Assembly (NCBI GenBank): GCA_027592485.1
Contig: JAQCKL010000210.1
Location: 1 to 7,660 of the forward strand
DNA: 7,660 nt
Direction of reading: 5' to 3'
DNA from: Cyanobacteriota bacterium
GTDB taxonomy: Bacteria > Cyanobacteriota > Cyanobacteriia > Phormidesmidales > Phormidesmidaceae
The notes under the pieces were generated by a model, which did not search any database, was not told where the DNA came from, and saw only the letters and a list, made by a program, of their open reading frames with translations. A program made the position numbers and the translations under genes. This document shows positions 1 through 5,465 of this stretch, piece after piece (the first letter of the stretch is position 1; each line of letters opens with the position of its first letter).

Positions 1-506
1 CTGGTGAGTTGTTCGAGGGTTTTGCGGGCGGTAGTGTCGCCGTCGGGCCAGAGGTCCGGGTCGCCAAAATAGAAGATGTTGAGCATGTCGGCGGTCCACT
101 GGCCGATCCCCCAGATCTGGGTGAGTTGCTGGGTCCGCGCCGCCGTTTCCATACCCCCCAATACCTCGGCATCCAACTCTCCCGCCATCGCTGCCGCCGC
201 GATCGCCCCCACCGCTTTTGCCTTAGCCCCCGACAACCCACAGTCCCGCAACACTTGCGGATCAGCCGTGGCGAAATGGTCGATCAGAGACTTGCCCTCA
301 GCGCTCTCCACCACCCTTCCCCAAATACTCGCCGCCGCCTTCACCGATAATTGCTGCCCCGCCACGGCGCGACAGAGCCGTTCTGGCAGGGGTAGATCCT
401 GGTGGGGGACTAGCTCAACGGGACCGGTGCGGGCGATCGCCCCCGCCAAGTCGGGGCTGAGATCCTGGGCAATGGTGAGGAAGCGATCGTGGATTTCTGC
501 TGACAT
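1..506 (-). CDS. AlkA-type DNA-3-methyladenine glycosylase (HhH-GPD), 3' part missing
   Basis: Base-excision-repair glycosylase that would remove alkylated purines such as 3-methyladenine from DNA. The reading frame is open from ATG at 506 to the left edge, giving 168 residues without a stop. Seen: an AVAGQQLS segment (about residues 47-54), typical of the AlkA N-terminal helical region; GLSGAKAKA (about 90-98); the helix-hairpin-helix with its GIGQWTADM signature (about 133-141); and WPDGD (153-157), where D157 aligns with the catalytic aspartate of the HhH-GPD superfamily. The catalytic core is therefore inside the window and only the C-terminal helices are missing. A weak GAGAG purine run precedes the ATG by four bases. 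It follows the MocR-type gene on the same strand after a 130-bp gap that contains a GC-rich repeat, so separate transcription is likely. The fold assignment is strong. Substrate range (AlkA-like or another HhH glycosylase) is inferred. Confidence 0.9.
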   Translation of the reverse strand, partial: MSAEIHDRFLTIAQDLSPDLAGAIARTGPVELVPHQDLPLPERLCRAVAGQQLSVKAAASIWGRVVESAEGKSLIDHFATADPQVLRDCGLSGAKAKAVGAIAAAAMAGELDAEVLGGMETAARTQQLTQIWGIGQWTADMLNIFYFGDPDLWPDGDTTARKTLEQLT

Positions 507-527
507 AGTGCTCTCAGGGTAAAAGAA

Positions 528-573
528 AACCCACCCTGCCCTGCAGGCACGCCTCTCAGGAGGGGACGGCCCC
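528..573. repeat. GC-rich cyanobacterial-style intergenic repeat (degenerate)
   Basis: The stretch upstream of the glycosylase gene combines AACCCACCCTG, an SbfI-type palindrome CCTGCAGG (540-547) and CCTC-TCAG-GAGG (552-563), which can form a small hairpin. It resembles the short dispersed intergenic elements of many cyanobacterial genomes of the type ACCCACCCCTG...TCCCAGGAGGGG. That resemblance is recalled, not searched. It probably lies in the 5' untranslated region of the glycosylase gene. It could also simply be a GC-rich leader with no mobile history. Confidence 0.35.
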
Positions 574-620
574 AGAATACCAGCCTGAATTCCTTGGTTG
601 AGGGGAGTTCGTTAGACCGC

Positions 621-636
621 AATGCATCAATGCATC
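621..636. repeat. Perfect 8-bp tandem duplication next to the MocR-type stop codon
   Basis: AATGCATC occurs twice in direct tandem, immediately beyond the stop codon of the MocR-type gene (637-639). Each copy contains the palindrome ATGCAT. No function is evident. A short duplication or a slippage scar is the simplest reading. Confidence 0.5.
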
Positions 637-2097
637 CTATGCCTTCAACACCTGCGACAGCTTACGAATGCCCAACTCGATTTGCGCTTCATCCAGTTGG
701 GCATAGCCAAAAATAAACTCCCCGGTTTTGGGTTCATTCAAGTAATAGCTTTGGGCGCTAATCACCCCTACCCCGACAACTGCGGCCCGTTGAATCACCT
801 CCTGATCGGCTAAGCCCGTCTCGATTTTCGCCATCAGGTGAATACCGGCGTTCTCCCCCAGAATGGTGACCCGTGAACCCAGGTAATGCTTCAAAGCATT
901 CACCAGTACTTGGCGGCGTTGATTATAGAGATGGCGCATGCGGCGAATGTGCCGTTCAAAATGTCCCTCGGTCAGGCAATCGGTCAGGGCGCACTGCTCC
1001 AACGTAGGGGCTTGGCGATCGCACAGCCACTTGGCTCGGTTCACTAACAGCACCCAGGGTTCTGGTACCACCAAATAGCCGATACGCAGGGACGGGAACA
1101 GGATTTTAGAAAACGTGCCGGTGTAAATCACGCTGCTATTTTGATCGAGCCCTTGCAAGGCTGGCATTGGGCGATCGCCATAGCGATATTCACTGTCGTA
1201 ATCATCTTCTAGAATCAATGTCCCGGTTTCCTTGGCCCATTGCAGCAGGGCCAAGCGGCGGGACAGCGATAGCGTCGCCCCGGTAGGGAATTGGTGGGAA
1301 GGGGTGACGTAGAGTAGCTTGAAGGGTTGGCGATAGTGGTCCAGGGTTTCCACCGTTAACCCTGCTGCATCAACCGCGACCCCTTGTAATTGCGCCCCAT
1401 AGGCTGAAAAGCAGCGGCGTGCCCCTAAATAGCCCGGATCTTCCACCGCTACCCAATCGCCGGGATCAAGGGTGAGGCGGGCCATGAGATCCAGCCCTTG
1501 CTGGGAGCCATTCACGATGATCACTTGATCCGCGTGGCACTGCACGGCCCGAGACCGGCGCAAATAATCAGCGATCGCCGTTCTGAGCGGCCCATAGCCC
1601 AGGGCATCCGAGCTGTAGTTCAACCGGGCTGAGGTCGTTTGGCAGTGGCGAGACAGCAGCCGTCGCCAGAGCTGAATCGGGAATTGGCTCGTATCGGGAT
1701 TGCTCAATCGAAAGCTAATGCCCCCATCCGGGTCCGCCACTTTCAAAGGGGTGTCCGCTAACAGGGTGCTGCCCAAGCGAGACAGTTGGGTCAGTTCAGA
1801 TGGCTCTGACTGCTGTCGAGCCAGCCCTGCCGGGTGCAGATAGTCATCGGGCAGTTGCGCGCAAACAAAGGTGCCCGAGCCGCCCCGAGCTTCAAAATAC
1901 CCTTCACTCAGGAGTTGCTCGTAGCCTTGGGTCACCGTCGATCGCGACACCTGCAAAGACTGCGCCAAGCGGCGGGATGACGGCAGTGGCTGTTGGGGCT
2001 GCAGTCGGCCTTGCAAGACGGCCTCGCGCAGGGCGGCGGCCAACTGTTGATACAGCGGCAGGGGCGCGGTGCGATCGAGGGTGAGGACTAAATCCAT
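637..2097 (-). CDS. MocR/PdxR-family transcriptional regulator (GntR HTH + aminotransferase-like domain)
   Basis: Complete 486-residue protein of the MocR subfamily of GntR regulators. These bind DNA through an N-terminal winged helix and sense PLP or a PLP adduct through a fold-type I aminotransferase-like domain. Seen: the winged helix at about residues 13-78 (LPSSRRLAQSLQVSRSTV, then GYFEARGGSGTFV); NGSQQGLD (196-203) in the cofactor region; TPSHQFPTG (265-273); EDDYDSEYRY (297-306), the aspartate/tyrosine pair contacting the PLP ring; and TFSKILFPSLRIGY, where K331 is the expected Schiff-base lysine. All PLP-binding landmarks are intact, so the domain should bind cofactor. Length matches the family. 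The ATG at 2097 has no good Shine-Dalgarno, and a candidate -10 lies directly upstream, so a leaderless mRNA is possible. It is divergent from an FMN-binding PNPOx-like gene, the classic MocR arrangement, with a dyad operator between them. It probably regulates that gene and itself. The effector is unknown. Confidence 0.95.
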   Translation of the reverse strand: MDLVLTLDRTAPLPLYQQLAAALREAVLQGRLQPQQPLPSSRRLAQSLQVSRSTVTQGYEQLLSEGYFEARGGSGTFVCAQLPDDYLHPAGLARQQSEPSELTQLSRLGSTLLADTPLKVADPDGGISFRLSNPDTSQFPIQLWRRLLSRHCQTTSARLNYSSDALGYGPLRTAIADYLRRSRAVQCHADQVIIVNGSQQGLDLMARLTLDPGDWVAVEDPGYLGARRCFSAYGAQLQGVAVDAAGLTVETLDHYRQPFKLLYVTPSHQFPTGATLSLSRRLALLQWAKETGTLILEDDYDSEYRYGDRPMPALQGLDQNSSVIYTGTFSKILFPSLRIGYLVVPEPWVLLVNRAKWLCDRQAPTLEQCALTDCLTEGHFERHIRRMRHLYNQRRQVLVNALKHYLGSRVTILGENAGIHLMAKIETGLADQEVIQRAAVVGVGVISAQSYYLNEPKTGEFIFGYAQLDEAQIELGIRKLSQVLKA

Positions 2098-2102
2098 CCG
2101 GC

Positions 2103-2130
2103 AATAAATTGGACTGGTTTAAAAAGTCAA
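2103..2130 (-). promoter_or_regulatory. Candidate promoter of the MocR-type gene, overlapping the operator
   Basis: Reading the minus strand, TTGACT (2130-2125) matches the -35 consensus at five of six positions. A 16-bp spacer is followed by TTTATT (2108-2103) as a weaker -10. Transcription would begin at or very near the ATG (2097), predicting a leaderless or nearly leaderless message. Both boxes lie within the inverted repeat, as expected for autoregulation. This is a consensus match by eye only. Confidence 0.4.
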
Positions 2131-2157
2131 AATTGGCCCTTGAACCAGACCAATTTA
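2105..2157. promoter_or_regulatory. Putative MocR operator: 15-bp-arm inverted repeat with an extra direct half-site
   Basis: The left arm TAAATTGGACTGGTT (2105-2119) and right arm AACCAGACCAATTTA (2143-2157) are reverse complements with a single mismatch, separated by 23 bp. A third copy of the core AAATTGG sits at 2130-2136, in direct orientation 24 bp from the left copy (2106-2112). A looser match, CCAGTCCGGTT, lies at 2194-2204. Direct plus inverted half-sites in the divergent promoter are characteristic of MocR/GabR/PdxR-type binding regions, where head-to-tail dimers span spaced repeats. The site overlaps the best promoter candidates for both genes. Binding by the adjacent regulator is inferred from position and symmetry. 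Confidence 0.7.
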
Positions 2158-2168
2158 GCTTTTACCTT
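2140..2168 (+). promoter_or_regulatory. Candidate promoter for the PNPOx-like gene
   Basis: TTGAAC (2140-2145), a 17-bp spacer and TACCTT (2163-2168) form a weak sigma-70-type promoter on the plus strand. Its -35 box runs into the right arm of the dyad. It would give a leader of roughly 130 nt. That leader holds short inverted repeats, including CTTTGC/GCAAAG at 2224-2229/2236-2241 and GCCACTT/AAGTGGC at 2220-2226/2271-2277. A -10-like TATAGA at 2285-2290 closer to the gene lacks a good -35 and is an alternative. Confidence 0.3.
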
Positions 2169-2307
2169 AACCCCATAGCCCAGATAGCAGTCGCCAGTCC
2201 GGTTAGGACAAGACTGCGCGCCACTTTGCTTTTGCGCAAAGCATCAGAGGGATACTCGGTGTCTTAAGCCAAGTGGCCAAAGCTTATAGACCTTTTACCT
2301 AAACATC

Positions 2308-2973
2308 ATGGGCCAGACCGAATCGCTACCAGTCACCGATCGCAGTCGAGTCAAACGGGGTCCCCGTCTCGGCCACCACGATCGCGCTGTCATTAACCAA
2401 ATTTTGGACGAAGCCCTGGTGGTACAGGTGGGGTTTGTCGTTGAGAACCAGCCCTTTGTGATTCCCATGGGTTACGGACGGGAGGGCAATGTCCTCTATC
2501 TTCATGGCTCCACCGCAAGCCGGATGCTCCAGAATCTGGAACAGGGGGTTGATATCTGTGTGTCGGCTACCTTGCTGGATGGGATCGTGATCGCGCGATC
2601 GCTCTTTCACCACGCCATGAACTATCGCTCGGTGGTGCTGTTTGGGCGGGCCAGGTTGATTGAGGGTGAAGCCGCAAAACTGCAGGCTCTGAAGGTGCTG
2701 TCGGAGCATATCACCCCAGGGCAATGGGAATACGCCCGCACCCCCACCCCCCAAGAAGTCAAAGGCACCACGGTACTGGCCTTCCCGATCTCAGAAGGGT
2801 CCGCCAAAATCCGCAACGGTGGTCCCAATGACAATGCCGAAGATTACGCACTCCCCGTTTGGGCAGGACAATTGCCCCTGAAATTAACCCCAGGCACACC
2901 GATTCCCGATGCCAAGCTGGCTGCGAATATTGCCCTGCCGGAAAACCTGACCCACTACCAACGGGGGGAGTGA
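2308..2973 (+). CDS. Pyridoxamine 5'-phosphate oxidase-related FMN-binding protein (Pyridox_ox_2/NimA-like)
   Basis: Complete 221-residue protein of the split-barrel flavin-binding superfamily, in the branch that includes NimA-type nitroimidazole reductases and many uncharacterised PNPOx-like proteins. Seen: RLGHHDRAVINQILDEA (about 20-36), QVGFVVENQPFVIPMGYGR (about 40-58), LYLHGSTASRML (63-74), ATLLDGIVIARSLFHHAMNYRSV (87-109), FGRARL, and a C-terminal block with SAKIRNGGPNDN and LPVWAGQLPL. These together are the signature layout of this family rather than of true PdxH. It probably binds FMN or a related cofactor in the cytoplasm. The physiological substrate is not known. There is no clear Shine-Dalgarno before the ATG, but the family match begins about residue 14, so the start is plausible. 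It is divergent from the MocR-type gene with a shared operator, so expression probably responds to that regulator. A link to vitamin B6 metabolism or detoxification is inference from context. Confidence 0.9.
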   Translation: MGQTESLPVTDRSRVKRGPRLGHHDRAVINQILDEALVVQVGFVVENQPFVIPMGYGREGNVLYLHGSTASRMLQNLEQGVDICVSATLLDGIVIARSLFHHAMNYRSVVLFGRARLIEGEAAKLQALKVLSEHITPGQWEYARTPTPQEVKGTTVLAFPISEGSAKIRNGGPNDNAEDYALPVWAGQLPLKLTPGTPIPDAKLAANIALPENLTHYQRGE

Positions 2974-3093
2974 AACCCTGAAACTTCCCGTGATCAAGCA
3001 TTGGGTGGTCATGGGGAATTGGGGCGATCGGTAAAATCTTCCTGGTCCTGGCCCGTGAAGGCGGGGTTGGGGATAGCGCGGATTTTCTACTGT

Positions 3094-3141
3094 TTGGGAG
3101 ATGTAGAGGTTGGGAGATGCAGAGATTGGGAGATGCAGAGG
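3094..3141. repeat. Three tandem 16-bp units
   Basis: Units at 3094-3109, 3110-3125 and 3126-3141 follow the pattern TTGGGAGATGYAGAGR, with only two variable positions. There are no spacers, so this is not a CRISPR array. The unit length is not a multiple of three, which argues against a coding repeat. Short tandem repeats of this kind are common in cyanobacterial intergenic DNA. Copy number probably varies between strains (inference). Confidence 0.85.
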
Positions 3142-3185
3142 CGGACTGGTGATGGGTGCCGCTGGGGTAGGCTGACCCCGGCCAT

Positions 3186-3293
3186 GATCTGTGGCGGCTA
3201 ACCCATCAGGATTTGCGATCGACGAAGCGGATTCAAGTATTGATGGACGGGATGGGCAATGCAGTTCGGCAAAAGTCAGATCTGCTGGAAGAA
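3186..3293 (+). pseudogene. C-terminal remnant of a LysR-type regulator
   Basis: Translated from 3186, the frame reads DLWRLTHQDLRSTKRIQVLM, then DGMGNAVRQKSDLLEE. This resembles the end of LysR-family effector domains, which typically finish with LW(L)LTHPDLRRTARVRxFMDFL. The frame is bounded by TAG at 3168-3170 and TGA at 3381-3383, and has no upstream helix-turn-helix or effector core. Only about 36 residues of likely homology remain, and the 29 residues after 3293 look unrelated. I infer a decayed regulator whose 5' part has been lost. LysR regulators often control neighbouring oxidoreductase or biosynthetic genes, so it may once have served the halogenase, but nothing shows that. The assignment rests on motif memory and is moderate. 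Confidence 0.55.
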
Positions 3294-3368
3294 TGCTGCT
3301 CGGTCATTGATAGCTCGTCCTGGGGGGTGATGAAACCAGCGATCGACACGATGATTTCTGGAAATATG

Positions 3369-3409
3369 AAATGTTTTTCATGAACATTTAGAGCGATTCA
3401 AATAATCGC
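3369..3409. promoter_or_regulatory. Two adjacent perfect inverted repeats (possible operator or hairpins)
   Basis: AAATGTT (3369-3375) pairs with AACATTT (3383-3389) across a 7-nt loop centred on TTCATGAA. GCGATT (3393-3398) pairs with AATCGC (3404-3409) across a 5-nt loop. They lie about 260 bp upstream of the halogenase and overlap the end of the degenerate frame. They could be regulator-binding dyads or RNA hairpins ending upstream transcription. There is no U-tract directly after either. Confidence 0.35.
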
Positions 3410-3546
3410 CTAAGTCAAAAAAGCTACTAGTTTAAATCAATGAATAAGCCAGGATAGCTATTCTGCCGTGGTGGTTTATCCGTATTTGATGTAGCTAAAT
3501 GTGATCCCAAGGGCAGTGATTTATTTCCTGGATCGGCAGGGCTGAA

Positions 3547-3574
3547 ATGACCCTAAACCCTGTTGCTTTACAAT
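3547..3574 (+). promoter_or_regulatory. Candidate halogenase promoter
   Basis: ATGACC (3547-3552, four of six to the -35 consensus), a 16-bp spacer and TACAAT (3569-3574, five of six to the -10 consensus) form the best promoter-like pair upstream of the halogenase. Transcription would start near 3581, leaving a leader of about 85 nt. This is an eye match only. Confidence 0.4.
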
Positions 3575-3647
3575 GTCCGAAGTGTTTCCGATCTAAATGT
3601 TTGATGGTTTCTGGCTAGCGCGATCTATTCCTTTTATTGGGTTGAAC

Positions 3648-3653
3648 AGGGAG
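3648..3653 (+). promoter_or_regulatory. Ribosome binding site of the halogenase gene
   Basis: AGGGAG lies 11 nt before the ATG at 3665. It is slightly distant but is the only purine-rich Shine-Dalgarno-like run there. It supports the chosen start, which places the FAD dinucleotide motif at residues 18-23 as usual for the family. Confidence 0.5.
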
Positions 3654-3664
3654 CATTAAAGACC

Positions 3665-5368
3665 ATGTATTCTGCATCTACCAATCAGACTGACAATTGC
3701 GATGTTGCGGTGATCGGTGCGGGTCCTCAAGGGCTACTGTTGGCCACCTGGCTAAAGCAGGAACGGCCTGCCCTTGATGTGGTTGTCCTAGACCGGGCCG
3801 CAGCGCCGGGTCATAAAATCGGCGAGAGCACGCTGTCCGGTTTTTGTCGGGCGATGCGTTCTACGGGCATTCGCCATGATGTCTTGCAGCGCTTGTTCTA
3901 TACCAAGAATGGCCTGGGCTTCTTTCACACAGATGCCCACACCACCGCCTTGCAGACGGCCCCTGAGTACATCACCGAAACTTTTGACGAAACCTTCCAG
4001 GTGGAACGGCGCACCTGCGATAGTTTGTTGGTTGCTAACGCCCAGCTCGCTGGGGTTTCGGTCCGATTTAGCCATACGGTTAAACCGAAGGAATCGACCT
4101 TTAAAGCGGGGAGCAATCACCTGAGTTGTGAAACCCCCCAGGGTGCGGCGACGATTCAGGCCCGCCTTGTGGTCGATGCCTCAGGGCCATCTAGTGTTTT
4201 GGGCCGTCACTTTGGTGGGTATGCCGAATCGAATGTCCCCTTCCAAACCAGTGCGGCTTGGGCCTATTTCAAAAATGTGAAGTGGCTGAACGAGTACACC
4301 GGTTGGCAAAATGTGGCCGAGTTTCCCCGTGATGAGTACACCCAGCACCTGTGTTTCAAAGAGGGATGGGTCTGGTATATCCCGATCGTCTCTTGGGAGA
4401 AAGCCTCAGATGAAAATCTGATGGCCATGGTGAACTATCTGGCCGATCCCGAGACGCCGATGCTGACCCGTGACGAGCTTTCGCAAAAGTTTGACTGCCC
4501 CTACGAGCAGATCTGGAGTATCGGCATTGTGCTGCGGAGCGATCGTGATCAGGCCCTTAATCAGGGAGCCGAAGCCGCCTTTGACCATTACAAAGCTAAA
4601 ATCCCCGCCTTGGCGACCCTGCTGGAGGGGGCTGAAATTCTGGATGACTACTATCCCAACCACAGTCCCTATGCGGTGCGGAAAAACTTCCGTCGATTTG
4701 CTAAAGAGGTCACGGGGGATGGCTGGTTACTGGTTGGCGATGCCGCCTTTTTTATTGACCCTTTGCGCTCTCCTGGCTTAACCGGGGGCGTGGCCACGGC
4801 TTACCAGGCCCTGCAATCGGTGCTGACGGCGTTGGATCAGGGCGATCTGTCCCAGGCTCAATTCGCCGGTTATGAAGCCTATGTGCGGGAGCTTTACGAC
4901 ATGTTGGAGGAGCAAAACCAGATCGCCTATATGTCCCACAACTATCCCCAGGCGATCTCCTTGGTGCGCCGGTTTGGCGAGGTGAGTTCCCGCGATCACT
5001 TCAATGGGATCTGCGATGAGCCCTATCAAATCAGTGACACCAATGTGTGGGGGCACCTGTGCCCTGAGCATCGGCAGCGCCAGCGTTTGGTTTGGCAAAT
5101 CATGCGGGAAGAGGAAATTGAAGTGGGGAACCGCTGCCCGATCGCAGACCAGGAGCCCAAGGACTATGAGCGGATGATGCTCCGCCTCCGGCAGGCGGTT
5201 GGTGAGCACCTCGACCAATATATGGATCTGACCCCCTACATCATGCAAAACCCCAGTGAGCAGGGGGCTTTGGCCCCTGCGAAGGTGATGCCAAAACCGG
5301 CTTGGGTTGATCTCGGTCAGGGGGCAAGTGGTGTCCCCAGGGCTGATTTGGTGTCGGTCAGAGCCTAA
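3665..5368 (+). CDS. Flavin-dependent halogenase (tryptophan/phenol-halogenase family)
   Basis: Complete 567-residue FAD-dependent halogenase. Such enzymes use FADH2, O2 and chloride or bromide to make HOX, which halogenates an electron-rich substrate. Seen: the dinucleotide motif GAGPQG (18-23); KIGESTLS (51-58); YTKNG, where K81 falls at the position of the catalytic lysine that relays hypohalous acid (K79 in PrnA); VVDASGPSS (169-177); EGWVWYIP (233-240), matching the halogenase signature WxWxIP; and GDAAFFIDPLRSPGLTGG (358-375), containing the FxxPxxSxG motif. Together these separate it from the related monooxygenases and geranylgeranyl reductases. The HKIGES segment and overall layout are more like the phenol/pyrrole-type (variant B) enzymes than tryptophan halogenases (inference). 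The C-terminus carries a long helical region and a Pro/Ala/Gly-rich tail from about 530. No NRPS, PKS, carrier protein or flavin reductase lies in the window, so substrate and product are unknown. It is followed 97 bp later by a SnoaL-like gene on the same strand. Confidence 0.9.
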   Translation: MYSASTNQTDNCDVAVIGAGPQGLLLATWLKQERPALDVVVLDRAAAPGHKIGESTLSGFCRAMRSTGIRHDVLQRLFYTKNGLGFFHTDAHTTALQTAPEYITETFDETFQVERRTCDSLLVANAQLAGVSVRFSHTVKPKESTFKAGSNHLSCETPQGAATIQARLVVDASGPSSVLGRHFGGYAESNVPFQTSAAWAYFKNVKWLNEYTGWQNVAEFPRDEYTQHLCFKEGWVWYIPIVSWEKASDENLMAMVNYLADPETPMLTRDELSQKFDCPYEQIWSIGIVLRSDRDQALNQGAEAAFDHYKAKIPALATLLEGAEILDDYYPNHSPYAVRKNFRRFAKEVTGDGWLLVGDAAFFIDPLRSPGLTGGVATAYQALQSVLTALDQGDLSQAQFAGYEAYVRELYDMLEEQNQIAYMSHNYPQAISLVRRFGEVSSRDHFNGICDEPYQISDTNVWGHLCPEHRQRQRLVWQIMREEEIEVGNRCPIADQEPKDYERMMLRLRQAVGEHLDQYMDLTPYIMQNPSEQGALAPAKVMPKPAWVDLGQGASGVPRADLVSVRA

Positions 5369-5407
5369 CTGGCTCTATCTATGACGATTCTCACTTGAGA
5401 TTTCGGC

Positions 5408-5427
5408 GGGCGCAGCAGTCTGCGCCC
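5408..5427. repeat. GC-rich hairpin between the halogenase and SnoaL-like genes (REP-like)
   Basis: GGGCGCAG (5408-5415) and CTGCGCCC (5420-5427) form a perfect 8-bp stem with a CAGT loop, followed by CCCCTACA (5436-5443). The form resembles the dispersed GGGGCGCAG...CTGCGCCCCTAC hairpins of many cyanobacterial intergenic regions (recalled, not searched). There is no U-tract, so strong intrinsic termination is unlikely. In an operon it could attenuate or stabilise the upstream message. Confidence 0.55.
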
Positions 5428-5453
5428 CCATATAGCCCCTACAAAATGTGAAC

Positions 5454-5457
5454 GGAG
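5454..5457 (+). promoter_or_regulatory. Ribosome binding site that decides the SnoaL-like start
   Basis: GGAG sits 8 nt before ATG at 5466, an ideal spacing. The in-frame GTG at 5448 has no such site and would put this GGAG inside the coding region. The ATG is therefore preferred, shortening the protein by six residues. Confidence 0.65.
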
Positions 5458-5465
5458 CGTACTTG

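Larger units (their letters stand above)
2974..3664. other. Gene-poor 690-bp interval with repeats and gene debris
   Basis: No intact gene is supported here. The left half (to about 3200) is G-rich and contains a three-unit 16-bp tandem repeat. A scrap of a LysR-like C-terminus follows (3186-3293), then AT-richer DNA with two adjacent inverted repeats (3369-3409), an ATAGCTAT palindrome (3454-3461) and a candidate promoter for the halogenase. The short frame starting at an ATG at 3011 runs through the tandem repeat and has no protein-like character. The mixture looks like the eroded edge of a former gene neighbourhood. Confidence 0.6.

Noticed and set aside
9..522. Plus-strand open frames over the left end
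   Set aside because: They are antisense to the glycosylase, whose HhH and catalytic motifs fix the true strand.
410..622. Minus-strand 70-residue open frame upstream of and overlapping the glycosylase
   Set aside because: It overlaps the glycosylase in another frame and consists largely of the GC-rich intergenic repeat. The glycosylase frame has clear homology.
2308..2973. The PNPOx-like protein as the dedicated flavin reductase of the halogenase
   Set aside because: It belongs to the Pyridox_ox_2/NimA-like group rather than the flavin-reductase domain family, sits under a MocR operator, and is separated from the halogenase by 690 bp of debris. The link is not supported.
3094..3141. CRISPR-like array
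   Set aside because: The units are contiguous, 16 bp long and without spacers. No cas gene is nearby.
3011..3201. Short plus-strand open frame as a gene
   Set aside because: It runs through the tandem repeat, has no ribosome site and its composition is not protein-like.
4778..5248. 156-residue antisense open frame inside the halogenase
   Set aside because: It mirrors the halogenase codons in a GC-rich gene, shows no recognisable domain and has no start signal.
3665..5368. Geranylgeranyl reductase or PHBH-type monooxygenase as an alternative identity
   Set aside because: The exact WxWxIP and FxxPxxSxG motifs with a K81 equivalent favour a halogenase over those related flavoproteins.
5448..5465. 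GTG start for the SnoaL-like protein
   Set aside because: GGAG at 5454-5457 is ideally spaced for ATG 5466, while the GTG lacks a ribosome site.
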